A model generated the notes under the pieces. It had not been told where the DNA came from. It did not search any database and worked only from the letters and a program-made list of their open reading frames with translations. From NCBI GenBank assembly GCA_905250885.1, contig CAJNOQ010001973.1:1-23765 (forward strand): a stretch of 23,765 nt of DNA, written 5' to 3'. Source of the DNA: Didymodactylos carnosus. Lineage: Eukaryota; Rotifera; Eurotatoria; Philodinida; Philodinidae. The position numbers and the translations under genes are program-made. Position 1 is the first letter of the stretch. Each line of letters opens with the position of its first letter. Shown one piece after another: positions 9,990-20,995 of this stretch.

Positions 9990-10490
9990 GCGCAAATGTT
10001 TCTGAAGCATACAGCGGGTTTTCCAAAAAACCTGAGTTTTTCAGGTATTTTCCATTTTTCTCGGTTCAGAAACGTTTTTATTCAACAAAAATAACATATT
10101 CGGAATCAGCGCAAGAAATTGCATCGAATGATATGCGATTTGTAGGTCCTTCTGAGCAAAAACTAGTTGGATCTAACGAAACGCTAAAGTCGAAGCATAG
10201 AGTCATAGTTTTGGCTAAGGATGTTGATATTTGCTATAGCAGCAGTCCAAAAGTCTGTAAACATTTTTTTATAGGTTTTCAGATAGGCTCGTTTCAATGG
10301 TGCACTTTAAAAATTTCCAGAATACTTATGCAAGGGTTTTCTAGAGACTCGGTCTCTGGAGAACCCAGATGAAAGTCTCTTTGAACTTTGAAAAACACAC
10401 CATTGGAAAGAGCATATCTGAAAACCTATAAAAAAATGTTTATAGGCTTTCCGACTGCTGCTATAGCAAATGTCCACCTTATTTATAGAA
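9990..10490 (+). repeat. Dispersed repeat family, copy B (with internal foldback)
   Basis: This is the plus-strand counterpart of 4575-5010. It shares TATTCGGAATCAGCGCAA, GGTTTTCCAAAAA, AGAAACGTT and the central dyad. The foldback arms are about 10218-10345 and 10350-10483; TTTGCTATAGCAGCAGT near 10228 pairs with ACTGCTGCTATAGCAAA near 10456, and the centre is GGTTTTCTAGAGACTCGGTCTCTGGAGAACC split around 10350. Because the arms are inverted copies, open frames on the two strands encode similar peptides (VDICYSSS...KHFFIGFQI); this is a consequence of the repeat and not evidence of a protein. Confidence 0.65.
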
Positions 10491-11200
10491 AAATGCACAC
10501 TGGGGGAGGCCATTGGGCTATGGCCCAACACAAAATATTTTTTGAGTGTTTGGCCAAAGCGTTTCCTTCCTTTACCAATTCGGAACAAAGTTTGCTTTGA
10601 AAAGTTGACTTTAGGCTTTAGCAGGTGAGAACATCACAAAAGTCTAACTCTTTCTCTCTCTTCTCTGCTTTATTTATGATGATGCATGTTTCATTTCTTA
10701 CGTATAGAACACTACCAGGCTTTACAGAAAATATTTAGGTGGTTGAAGAAAAAGATTTGTCGGTACAAAAGGATTAGTGACAATATACGCACACTCTTGA
10801 GATACGATGACAAGAAAGACGGAAAATGACGGTATCAACTAGCAATAGCTGAAAAAAAAAAGCTGAGTATTTCGCGGATTTTGAGCAAGTTTTCTAGGAG
10901 CCTCGAAAAACCGGATCTTCAAATAATAGTTTTTTCCTGGACACTAATGCAATTAAAATTTTTCTACACACACAGATTTGTAGAGCAAACGTTTCTGATC
11001 GAAACAAGACCTCGCACAACTCTGTATGACTTTGCATCAAAAAGTTACAAGCATTTTCCTAGAAGTTCTAAAATTGAGTATTTCATACAGCGTTTAATAC
11101 AGCGTTTTCTCTATATAAGTTATACCTGAAGTATTTCTCAAGATTTTTTATAGCGGTATACGACAACGTATAAAGTATAAATAACCTGAATCACATTGAT
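10491..11200. other. Gene-free stretch
   Basis: A short CT-rich tract lies near 10647-10668 and a purine run near 10850. An open frame at 10881-11129 has no family resemblance and may belong to a further diverged repeat related to the TTTTCTAG-rich families nearby. No RNA gene seen. Confidence 0.35.
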
Positions 11201-11204
11201 TCAT

Positions 11205-11315
11205 GCAAGTAGAATGAATACCGTCACCCTCATTAGTCATTCTGTGTATGTACGTCTGTCACACTCATTAGTCACTGTATGTAACTATGTCTGTCACATT
11301 CATACGCCACTATGG
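11205..11315 (+). repeat. Short minisatellite, about three units
   Basis: The pattern GTC(T)GTCACACTCATTAGTCACTGTATGTA repeats about every 35-37 nt: GTCACCCTCATTAGTCA near 11224, GTCACACTCATTAGTCA near 11258, and GTCACATTCATACGCCA near 11294. The third unit is the most diverged. Confidence 0.65.
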
Positions 11316-11319
11316 AATC

Positions 11320-11720
11320 ACTGAGGATTTTCTTTAAACTGGAAAATCGCGGGCGATTTTGTAGTTTATAGAAAATCAGTTGAATTTCTATAAACAATTT
11401 CCAAGAATCTGGAAATTCGATTTTGATTTTCTATAAACTAGAAAATTCTCGGCGATTTTCTAGAAAGTGGAAATTCTCCCAGGAATTTCTAGACCAAATA
11501 CTTATTCATCTTTTTGTTTTGCAACCAGTGTAGGTATAAGAGCGTCACGTAAAGACGCTCATATTACACTTAAATCAACTTTGACAGTTTCTACTTTAGA
11601 TCACAATTCTGCCTATGTCAGGAGTCAGGGATCAAAGAGGAATTTCCAGATTCTTGGAAATTATTTATAGAAATTCAAGGACGATTTTCTTGATTGTAGA
11701 AAATTCGCTTTTCTCAAGAT
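11320..11720. repeat. Cluster of imperfect GATTTTCTA/TAGAAAATC dyads
   Basis: Variants of GATTTTCTATAAACT and its complement recur at least seven times in 11320-11495 and again in 11640-11715, so the segment can fold in several ways. They surround a more ordinary core (11500-11635) that contains a hairpin with a perfect 7-bp stem, GAGCGTC and GACGCTC, near 11540-11560. A frame is open across the core without known resemblance. The arrangement suggests a small inverted-repeat element. Confidence 0.5.
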
Positions 11721-12017
11721 CCCTCTGTCTTCTGTTTCTGGTGGTGAAGACCGCAGCTTGATAGCTGGTTCCGTTCACGAGTTATTCCACGTGCAACCGC
11801 ACATACTCGATTCTGAAACGGACAATAGTTTTCACGTTCAAAAACTGCCATATCGATTGGTTGCTATACACCGTAACATCTTATATCAATTTGAATAATC
11901 TGTTCCCATGTTTGAACATGAATTATTGACTTTGACCGTACATGGAGCAGCAAAATCGACTAATATTAGAGCTTGATCTAATGTTAAATAACATCCTAAT
12001 TTACATAAATCTTTGCA
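11721..12017. other. Region upstream of reverse-transcriptase remnant
   Basis: This stretch has mixed composition and no long frame. It may be the eroded 5' portion of the retrotransposon that becomes recognisable at 12018, but I could not match any RT motif here. Confidence 0.3.
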
Positions 12018-12640
12018 CTTCGAGCGTTTTCGGACGCAGTGAGGGTTCCATCCAGAATGCCACAGGCTTCTATTTTGTTTCTGATCTTTATAAATGATCT
12101 TCTGATGATAACAGCGTTGCCAGCTCTATCCATTCATTTTACCGTCGCCTGCTCGTTGTTATATCCGACGAGCGTTCTGTGCTCTCCAGCGGACTGCTAA
12201 TTTCTATATACAAAATATTCGGATGGTACCAGTTAAATCTCAGGACATTAAACTATTCAAATTGTGCGTGGATATACTTTACAAATCACCAGCAGTTAGG
12301 CGTCGATCATTTTAGTTTTACTATTCATGAAACCGTGATTAAGCGAGAAACGTCAGTAGTGAGTGCTGGTTGGAGTTCGGCTAAGCTCAAATTTATCATG
12401 GGGAGAGCATGCTAGAGATTTACCTCCTGTGAACGTGATGTGATTTACGTAGTGATTTACCTTATGTTTCGAACTTTTACAGAAGCGTCAGTAAAAATTC
12501 GGCTAGCGAATTTTAGATCAGGTATTTTAAGTAAGCTAGACTATAGTAGTAAATGGTATGGAGGCGAACTCGAAAAAATCACGAGACTAGCTGCAGTGAT
12601 ATGTCGAAAATCCGACAGCTCTTTAGCCAAGCAAAAGTAA
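12018..12640 (+). pseudogene. Non-LTR retrotransposon (LINE) reverse-transcriptase remnant
   Basis: The first frame (12018-12200) contains RVPSRMPQASILFLIFINDLL, a degraded form of the palm motif usually written VPQGS.L.PLLFLIFINDL in non-LTR reverse transcriptases. A frame shift follows; the second frame (to 12415) reads ISIYKIFGWYQLNLRTLNYS then IYFTNH and FTIHETVIKRETSV, matching the thumb-side pattern W.LKLN..KC...... F.I....I. A third frame (12440-12640) has FRSGILSKLDYSS.WYGG, like the C-terminal LINE segment. The FADD catalytic box expected between the first two segments is missing. It is a dead 5'-truncated copy. Family within the non-LTR group was not determined. Confidence 0.72.
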
Positions 12641-14192
12641 GCAAAAAATTCTAACTGCAAAAATAGCGCCGCCCATCTCCGTCCAGATTAGCTAGATTAA
12701 AAAGTAGATTTATAACCGGTTATGCCTTTAATCTAGATGCAGCCATCCTGTTCACAATTTCTTTTCCTTCATGGGCTAGAGCGTATGTGTTTAGGGTGTT
12801 TTCGAACTTCTTAACTAGAACAAGTCCAACGTGAAGTCGGTTTCTATAAGTGGTAGTCTTATTTTTTCTGTATTCGTCGAATATGCGAATTAAAAAACCA
12901 AAATTTTGAACACTAAATATATGATAAGATAGTTTTTTCTACAGAATAGTGAAAAGCCCGAGTTCACTATCTCTTTTCGTTCTGGACGTTATTCAAAAAA
13001 TTACCGATATCATTCAGTTAGCAATCAAAACGTGAAATGCACTAAAATATGTCCGTTCTATCCCAACAGGTTAAACATAACTAAAATGACACTTAATGTA
13101 GATTGTTATCATTATTTTCATAAAACTTATCAATACTTGCGCACAATTGACATAATACAAATAATAATAGTTTATTCATGAATCGTATAACAACAAGAAG
13201 ATATATATTTTCCACAAGAGATGATAATAACAATAGACGAATGATATTATATTAATTTATTTTCTCATTTCTCTCGGAGATATCAATCGTTTTCATCTAA
13301 CCGTATGTGAGAAGGTCTCTTTGTTATCTACAATAGCACAAGAATAAAGCATAAGGGAAGTATCTTTTCAAATAGACCATCTTATCGTCAGGCACAATAA
13401 CTAATATTTCATTCATTCATTTATACACAGTAGGAATTTCAAACTAACATATTTTATCGTCTGTATTTAGTATTTTGATGTTTTTTATTAATGAAAACAT
13501 TGTTTTATTATTGTTAAATACTTGTTTCTGCTTTAAATTACAATAAGGCGATGTAGACAATTTACGATTTTTAGAAATTTATCTTTCGTGTTTACATTTA
13601 TTTTGTCCAAAATGCTTTTATCATAAAATTTTGCAATAGATCAATTGCTCCAACTCTGCAATAAATATATGATGCCGAAAAATTTATAACTTATACGGAA
13701 TATTATTGAAATGCATAAGAGTCAATATGACATAATCAAGCCTCATTTTAACGTTGTAAAAACTTACTATAATTGGCGTTGTTTTTTCAAACATTTTGTA
13801 AAACCAAACATAAAAAATTCTTTTTTATTTAACTATAAACCTATCGCTGTAAAAGAAGTGACTTATTAAATATTTAAATCACTTAATGCTATCGAGTAGT
13901 TGACTTCATTAACTCCATTATCGAGGTATAGAATTCTTGAAAATGGTCTACTCTAACTTAAAACATATGTCACTTCAAAACGAGATCTGTCAGTATTGTG
14001 TAAAATTGGTATATATCCGGGTCATGTTAACATTAAGACTGTCAACAGAAACGTGTAATCACAACTATATCAAATATTCTACATCATCTTTAAAATCTAT
14101 AGTTTTCTTCAGAATAAATTGTCTCTTCCGTTACTCCATTCATTTTATGCCTTTAGCATAATGAAAATTATTTACTTTTGAAAATTTGAACA
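12641..14192. other. Long AT-rich gene-free stretch
   Basis: Bases 12655-12840 are open in one frame (RRPSPSRLARLKSRFITGYA and onward) and may be a further eroded piece of the retrotransposon. From about 12880 the DNA is strongly AT-rich, with random short frames, including one at 13937-14161 with no family resemblance. No RNA gene, repeat or splice structure was supported. Confidence 0.4.
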
Positions 14193-14226
14193 TTTCTCTC
14201 TTTCTCTCTTCTCTCTTCTCTCTCTC
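14193..14226 (+). repeat. CT-rich microsatellite
   Basis: A nearly pure pyrimidine tract of TCTCTC and TTCTCTC units spans this interval. It is a simple repeat with no evident role. Confidence 0.8.
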
Positions 14227-15427
14227 ATTAAAATTAATCATGTGTTGTTTCATGTTTGTTTTCTCGGTTATGAATTATTCAGAAAAACCTGATTAATTTC
14301 TTTTTTTAAACTAAAACTAAATGGTAAAGAGTGGAAGAAGATAGAGAATGAAGCTATATGAATACTGTTTCTCATACTCGTATCCAACTCACGAGAAGAT
14401 CATTTGCACTCTTCTACTAGAGAATGTGTGGTGAGTACGTTATACTTTTATTCTCAGAAACCATAATAAAATCCACTCATCATCAACTTTCTACTATGAC
14501 ACTGATTTATCAGGCTCCGTGCATGATAGTCTTCAGTGGTTAGCACAATGAGAGAATGTAGAATGCTTCACTTGTTTTATTAAAATATCGTAGCCCAGGC
14601 ACACTGATGAGTAGTAGATAAGTGAGTATATAAGTTACGTGGAGATGTTTTTTGCGGTGCCACTCCAAAGTGATCTGAAGGATAAACCTCTGTATTCTAT
14701 AATCTTCAAAATCATAGATTTTTTTATGAGACTTCTGTTCAAATGTATAAATTCGAAAGTTGCATGCATCTTGCATTAAATTGTTGATTAGACCGTTCAT
14801 ATGATTCTGAAAAAAAACTACCAGCAGTTCCGAACACTAGTAGATTGACATCTGGAACTTTCATAAACTTGCAGAGCAGTGATACGTTGAATCTATTCAT
14901 TGGAAATAACAACCGAGCATGGGTTTTTGACGACTGGCAATCTTTTCTTTGAAAAAATGATTAAGTACAGCACTCTAAGTAATGATTTACCATCTTTTTT
15001 CTAGAAATTGATGCTTTCTGTATCTTTAGAGCAGCGCAAAGCATAGATCTCGAACATTTTTCTATCAATGTTATCAAAATAGCTCAGGGTGCACTATATT
15101 TTGAAATTGATAGAAATACACAAAGAATAAAATAAAATTTATACAGCGGTTCCCTTTCTAGTTTAGAAAAAACAATGATAGACAGAATTTCTAGGAGATG
15201 TTTAGACATATAGAATAGTAAAACTTTAGGAAAATAGGTATACTTTTATGATAAGAGCTGATATGAAGTAAAGCGTTTTGACTTGAAAGATATGCTCTAA
15301 ATAACTTCATGGTTTCATTTTTCCTCCGTTTGTATTCAGTTTCAATAAAGCATGAATCGCTCTCACGTCTGTAGACTGAGAAAATCTCTCTGGAACAGAA
15401 ATTATCCCCTTGCTATGTCCACCTTTC
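14227..15427. other. Gene-free stretch
   Basis: A minus-strand frame (14540-14800) is open but resembles nothing I know. A weak dyad, TTCTATCAATGTT near 15059 with AATTGATAGAAAT near 15106, is the only structure noted. Confidence 0.35.
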
Positions 15428-15873
15428 TCGAAAAAGAAAGCGTAGTCTAGAGAATCCGATCAGAAAGCAGAGCGAAAGGTTTTTGAAAATAACTTCTAAA
15501 ACCAAAATGGTTTTGGAGTCGTTACTAAAAAGTCCATTGGATTTTAATAAACTAAGCTAAAAGGGTAAGTTCTCTAAAACTCTTAGAGATTTCATGTAGT
15601 GACATTCTTCTAAAAATTTCTAAAGGGTTTCAAATTGTTTAAAATCTTATCACATAAAATCTCTATGAGTTTAAGAGAACTTACTCTTTTGGGTATTTGA
15701 AAGGACAGAAAAGGATTTTTCTAAAATGGTTACCGAACTCTATTAGTTTATTAAAATCCAACGGCTTTTTAGTAACGACTTAGTAAAACCATTTTGGTTT
15801 TAGAACTTATTTTCAAAAACCTTTCCCACTCCTTTTTGAAAGGATTCGTTAGTCTACAAGTTTCTTTTTAGAC
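15428..15873. mobile_element. 446-bp foldback element (MITE-like)
   Basis: Left arm (about 15428-15597) and right arm (about 15652-15873) are inverted copies. Examples are GTTTTTGAAAATAACTTCTA and ACCAAAATGGTTTTG on the left against CCATTTTGGTTTTAGAACTT and ATTTTCAAAAACCTTT on the right, GTCGTTACTAAAAAG against CTTTTTAGTAACGAC, and GTAAGTTCTCT near the loop against AGAGAACTTAC. The right arm has an insertion of roughly 40-50 nt. No coding capacity and no clear target duplication were seen. Confidence 0.72.
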
Positions 15874-18147
15874 AGTTCTACGGTATTGTCGTAGTAAATT
15901 TCTGTGAAAACCATAATTATGTGACATTTTTAGATCTTTTATTACGATTAAGAACGAAATCGAATTACTGACGTCAATGGAACATTTTGGTTTTCAATAA
16001 GACGATGTTTTCTTAATAAATTCCTTACTATTGTAGATAAAAGGATGACGTACTATTTGTGCTAATTAGTAATTGTTACTTACTAACGTTCATAAATTCA
16101 GTCAAATAATAAAATTTTCTTATGGAAAAATTTAAATTTTCCATGGGCGTCAATAATTCATTATCACTTCATATCAGAATTTTTGTGAAAAAAATCGCAT
16201 GGGAAATTGGTGTATATCGTGTTATAGTTATTTTATACCATGATATTCGATCAGCCGTTTCTATTCTTCTATGCATGAATAGCTCTAAGCAGATATTGTG
16301 TTGTTTAATTTCCGATTACTTTTTTTTTTATTTTATTTAAGAAAAAAGAAATACTAACCTATGACATTTCCACAGAAACAAATTAATCATACAGATGAAT
16401 AGAATAGCGCTCTTTGTCGAGTAAGTTAGCATGGAAAAACAAGAAGAAAAAGAACAGTCCGCGTAGATGATGCAGTAGTATTCGTTCATGTTTAATTATA
16501 TTGTTGGGTAAAACTAAAAAAAATCTTTTTGAAGAATGATAAAAGAGAAAGAAATAAAGAATATTGTTGTTTGTTTGTTTGTATTAGATTTTGCTAACCG
16601 AAGCATAATTTTATTTTGATAGTTTACAGTGTTCAGTTATGTCATAAATCATTCGTTTTGAATTATATCATTTCAAGATAGATTAATAGTTAAATAAACT
16701 TTTATCGCTTTGAAAATATACTAATGAAAAAAATTTTATTTTTAGAATTTTACGGCTAGGTTTACCGTATTGTCGGATAAAAGCATATGTATGTACTACA
16801 CACCGATTCGGATTTGAGTGGAATTAAATTAGAATCATATGCTAAAACATGGATTTCAGATGTAAATAAGTATTTTAGAAAAATTTTGAACTGTGATATT
16901 ATGGAGAGCATTGAGTGCATTTCGGAATTGGCTTGAATTCTAGCGTTGCCTCCAACATATATTTGAAATGTACATTGAGTAAGAAGACGATAAACCACAT
17001 TATTTGTAGACGAGATTTATTAAATGAATGTTCTACACAGAAAACACCGTGTTTATTCTACTCATTTTTACTTCTTTTTTTATTTATAACAAACGAATAC
17101 ATGTGTTAAATACGTTACCTATCATTATGGAACCAATACAGCGTATATTTTGTATCAAATCTATCATCTATGTCTTCATTTTAGAAATCAACCAGTTTTT
17201 CTTCAACTATGGTAAAATTCATAGATTCAATAATTTAAAAATAAAATTATTTTCCAATTGAATTATCTGTCACAATACGATCAGATGCGTTCACATAAAA
17301 TTGTTTTTATGAACGAGAATTTTGTAAGTGTTCATTAACAGATCGGATTTTTAGTCAAAAAAATTTTGTTTGAATAAGGCGACTCATCAAAGTCATAGTC
17401 ACTCCTCTATTATTTTAATTTTTTGAATACATTACGATACCAATTAGATATATTTCCCGCTGATATAATTTGATAATTTAAAAAAAATCACGCTTCAGAC
17501 CACTTCGTCGACAAAATTTGCAAGAGAGAGTTTAAATTATTATTTCACGATTTACATAAATTACTAGATAATTTCCTTTATTGTTGATGATTAGAAAGTG
17601 TTTAACTGAGTATACGAGAAACAGTATCAGAAAAACACGCTTGGTTCGATTAAAAATACATTATCTCTATGATTTTATATTACTAAGTTAAGTAATCTTC
17701 AGTTGGAAAACGGTAGATAACAATAGGAAAACAATAAGTTTCTAAAGTTGCTAAGAGTAAGAAAAGAGAGACAGAGACATAAAAGTGTTCTTTGTTCAAC
17801 AGCAGTTATTTCCTCTGTTTTATGTTGTGACATTCATTTAAGTATTGCACAACTTTTTCTTTTAAAATATTATAATTTATTTATCATATTTCGTACAATA
17901 TTTTTCCTCATCTTTTACTATTTTTTTTAATTATTTTTACATTTTTATGTTTATAACCTATTTTTAATTCACACATATATTTTGTTTAAAAAAGTCATAG
18001 ATAATAAATAATAAAGTCATAGTAATAAATGCATATCTGAAATTAGTGGCAGCAGCAGCAGCAGCAAGTTTTTAAAATCCATTTTTGCACCGTTAGTATT
18101 TTGAAATTCTGTTAATTTATCGTAATTTGTTGATTTTTCTCTTTTAG
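15874..18147. other. AT-rich region upstream of the HCN-like gene
   Basis: No gene is established. A stretch at 16780-16940 is open for about 50 codons (GIKLESYAKTWISDVNKYF, ILNCDIMESIECISELA), follows a possible TTTATTTTTAG acceptor near 16745, and looks more protein-like than its surroundings, but I cannot name it. Upstream noncoding exons and the promoter of the HCN-like gene may lie here; I see no distinct core promoter. Confidence 0.35.
18049..18066 (+). repeat. (GCA)6 trinucleotide repeat
   Basis: Six uninterrupted GCA units lie about 80 nt before the splice acceptor that precedes the first HCN-like coding exon. They appear to be in an intron or upstream region, not in coding sequence. 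Confidence 0.85.
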
Positions 18148-18180
18148 AAACCAATCTCGATTGATACACTAACACGTGCG

Positions 18181-18192
18181 ATGTGTTGCTAA
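18181..18192 (+). promoter_or_regulatory. Possible upstream ORF (Met-Cys-Cys-stop)
   Basis: An ATG at 18181 opens a three-codon frame that stops at 18192, 32 nt ahead of the first in-frame ATG of the HCN-like protein. If the transcript includes 18148-18223 it would be a minimal upstream ORF that could damp translation. Transcript extent is unverified. Confidence 0.25.
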
Positions 18193-18223
18193 CCAGTTTA
18201 GTAATCAATCACTAACAAAACAA

Positions 18224-18413
18224 ATGAATAATCATATTTATAATGACTCACATCAAATTAGTCAAATCAATGAATCTCCTGTTAATGGTCGTTCGTTAAA
18301 CGATACTAATAATAATTCTCTTTTGCCAAAATTAAATTTTATTCAATTACAGAGTACTTATGCATCAGTTTGTCCATATGAAGAAGGAAACGACAAAAGA
18401 AACTCAACTTCAG
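18224..18413 (+). CDS. HCN: HCN-like channel, first coding exon (N-terminal)
   Basis: The start is the first in-frame ATG; a TAA lies in frame at 18170-18172, so coding cannot extend further up. A T-rich tract ending TTTTAG at 18147 probably marks the start of this exon, leaving 76 nt of 5' untranslated sequence. The exon encodes 63 residues rich in Asn, Ser and Gln, with no domain, and ends in phase 1 before a GTAACT donor. Joining the final G to TC at 21643 keeps the frame into the next exon. The link to the HCN exon rests on matching splice phase, similar Asn/Ser-rich composition and the same strand, so it is probable, not proven. This segment would lie in the cytosol ahead of the HCN domain. 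Confidence 0.55.
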
Positions 18414-20069
18414 GTAACTGAATTAAGGATGAGGAGAGAGACAGAAGTTTGATGCAAACGGATTTTAAAAATTAGCAAATCTGAAGCAACAAGAGTTGAA
18501 TAAAGGGAAAGTATATCATTGACACAAAAATCATGTATCTGATTTTAACAAAATAAGTATCAGCTTTCGATGTTAGCCACACGTGATCATTTTCAAGCGA
18601 ATGAAAACAGAATTCCGCGTTTTTATTTTTGTTTCTGCAATCATCTTCGTACATGTATTCTAATGCACATACAATATGAGCAATTATGTTCACGAACTTT
18701 AGTTCAGTTATTATTTACGCAGTTGAAAAATATGTTTCCACAGAGTATGAAATACCAGACATACGGATCTCTACCTGTTGTGAGAAATTAATCAAGAAAA
18801 CACAGCTGAGACGTATCAAAACACCAATTCGAGTCGTACGATCATAATTCAGCATTAGGATCAACATATTCGTAAAACTAAAATACAACTTCAGTATATC
18901 AACTTCAATATGTCAACTTCGATAATGTTGAAACATAAGAGGTTAGGCGCGATTGGCGAGGAATAGTCATTAACGTAAGCCTATTGACGCATCATGTTAT
19001 AGAAACGATTACTAGACGCTACGGCGTACCATGTATTACACGATATTAGGGCGCAGTGTCAATAGTCGACTGGAAAACATCCCTGATGCGTTCGTTACAA
19101 ATCAAATGTTTTTGCTGAAGCATACTTTCTGCAGGAAGTCTTGAATCGATTTAAATAGTTTAGGCATCCATTCACAAACATCCACGCACTCACCCTCGCT
19201 CCCCAACCGACTTATTCTCCGATTCAGTGCTGAATAGAGTTGTTGCACCCTAGAGTCGGTACACCTTTTCGTTGTATATTATATGTTTGTTGAGTATAAG
19301 TACTCGTATGTGTTAGCAAATAACTTTCCTGAAAAAGAACTTTATTGACAATAATCGTGCACGGATACGCACTGATACTGAATGACTTCTTTCTAGGCAT
19401 CGATGCGAGAATTTTGCTTTCTTTCTGGCATCAGTGTGCGCTGATATAAAGTATACTTTTATAAACAATAGTTCCGATACTTGTTCGGTACCAATATCAC
19501 TCTTTGAACCAATGTAGCAGTTTTCCGAAACAGAAAGAATTTCAGTTTGACATTGATGCAAATCAACGCGGCACTGATGCTAATCCGTACTTGCTGGACA
19601 CCAGTGCCAGCCAGATTGACCTAGGGCATGCTGTACATATTGAGTTTTGTTAATGCCATACTGAAATTTTTTTGCACAGTAATTGGCAAAGTAAAAAACC
19701 CATAATGACTTTCTTTCTTATACGCTTGAAAATGATTAGACTAACATTGAATGCTGATAATCGCTCATTTTATTAAGATCACATATAGGATCTTTGTATC
19801 AGTAATATACTTTCTAGTGAACCAGTATGAAGATTTTCAAATAATATATTTGAAAAGTACAGTAAAGTACTATCAGAAGTAATGTTTAAGATGAATGTTA
19901 CTAAGTGGTATGAATTCTTTCAATGGCTTATGTGTTAATCGACTTAACGAAGCATTTCTACATAGTTTACTGCATCTGTATGTACTTTGGGTATTTTTTG
20001 AGTTATATCAAGAGTTCTATTATCCTTACAAATTTAAAATTTTCCGGTTCTTTTTTAAATCTTACGAAA

Positions 20070-20681
20070 GAACCTTCCCAGGTGTAACACCCCGTTTCCA
20101 ATGATTTATGTGCTGATCGATAGAGGATAGTTAGCTAGTAAAAGTCCTAAAAGGATTTGAATTCATGGTACTTCTTTCAAAGTTATGAACTTCTTTTGTT
20201 GGCCTGTGCAAGGGAATCTACTAATACAAAATATTCCATAATTTTGATAGACGTTTGCGCTCATAGTCGTTGATTGCACATGAGACTCGTTTAAGTTTTC
20301 CTTTAGGACCGTCCAGACTTGTGGCGGGATGTTGGCCGGTCATCCTGATGAATAGCATCAGCCAGGAGACCGCTGTCTTCCTCCCGATGCGTAGAGGCTT
20401 TCACCGAGAAAATGTTTTCTTTGTTGGTCAGAGAGAACGTTTCTGTAATAATTATAGATATCTAGCACAATAAAAAACTTTGAGCTGTTAATTCGTTGTT
20501 TAGACTAAGTTATGGAATATTTTGTATTAGTAGATTCCCTTGCACAGGCCAACAAAAGAAGTTCATAACTTTGAAAGCAGTACCATGAATTCAAATCCTT
20601 TTAGGACTTTTACTAGTTAACTATCCTCTATCGATCGGCATATAAATCATTGGAAACGGGGTGTTACATCTGAGGAGGTTC
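20070..20681. mobile_element. 612-bp inverted-repeat element inside the HCN intron
   Basis: Left arm 20070-20241 and right arm 20510-20681 are inverted copies of about 172 bp with high identity, sharing GTAACACCCCGTTTCCAATG, GATCGATAGAGGATAGTTA, CATGGTACT, and GGCCTGTGCAAGGGAATCTA. The ends read GAACC and GGTTC. The 268-nt interior is less AT-rich than the surroundings and has one short open frame (20270-20473) that I do not recognise. No target duplication is evident. It is a non-autonomous terminal-inverted-repeat element, superfamily undetermined. Confidence 0.78.
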
Positions 20682-20953
20682 CCTCATTAGTGTATCGTCT
20701 TTTTCACAAATTTAAAAATAGAAATAAACGCAAATTTTAAACTTTATTTGCCGCGAAAAACATCTTATTCTGCATTAACTGTTGTAAGTGGGGTAACCCG
20801 CTATTATATGGTCCATATACGTTCTGCTTATAATTACTTGCGCCATTTGCTGCATCTTTTCGAGTAATTGCGAGTTATAAAAAAATTTAAAAATAAAGTG
20901 TCATAAATAGTTGTCTCCACTTTATAAGTGTTCCCGTATCCTTTTAATTTCAG

Positions 20954-20995
20954 AAGTATATGCGTCTCCAAAAATACCCACTAATGGACTGGTAG
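20954..20995 (+). other. Candidate 42-nt cassette exon of the HCN-like gene
   Basis: A good acceptor (CCTTTTAATTTCAG) ends at 20953 and a GTGATT donor begins at 20996. The 42 nt between them enter and leave in phase 1, so inclusion between the two HCN-like coding exons would add 14 residues (EVYASPKIPTNGLV) without shifting the frame. The donor is weak and another GT (GTAGGT at 20992) competes, which would break the frame. Only a possibility. Confidence 0.25.

Noticed and set aside
9974..10588. Two open frames on opposite strands encoding similar peptides
   Set aside because: The similarity follows from the inverted arms of repeat copy B; it is not evidence of paired genes.
16780..16940. Possible exon of a conserved protein
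   Set aside because: The roughly 50 codons look protein-like and have a plausible acceptor, but no family was recognised and the frame stops without a good donor.
17620..17700. GGTTCGATT string resembling a tRNA T-loop
   Set aside because: No acceptor stem, D arm or anticodon arm could be placed around it.
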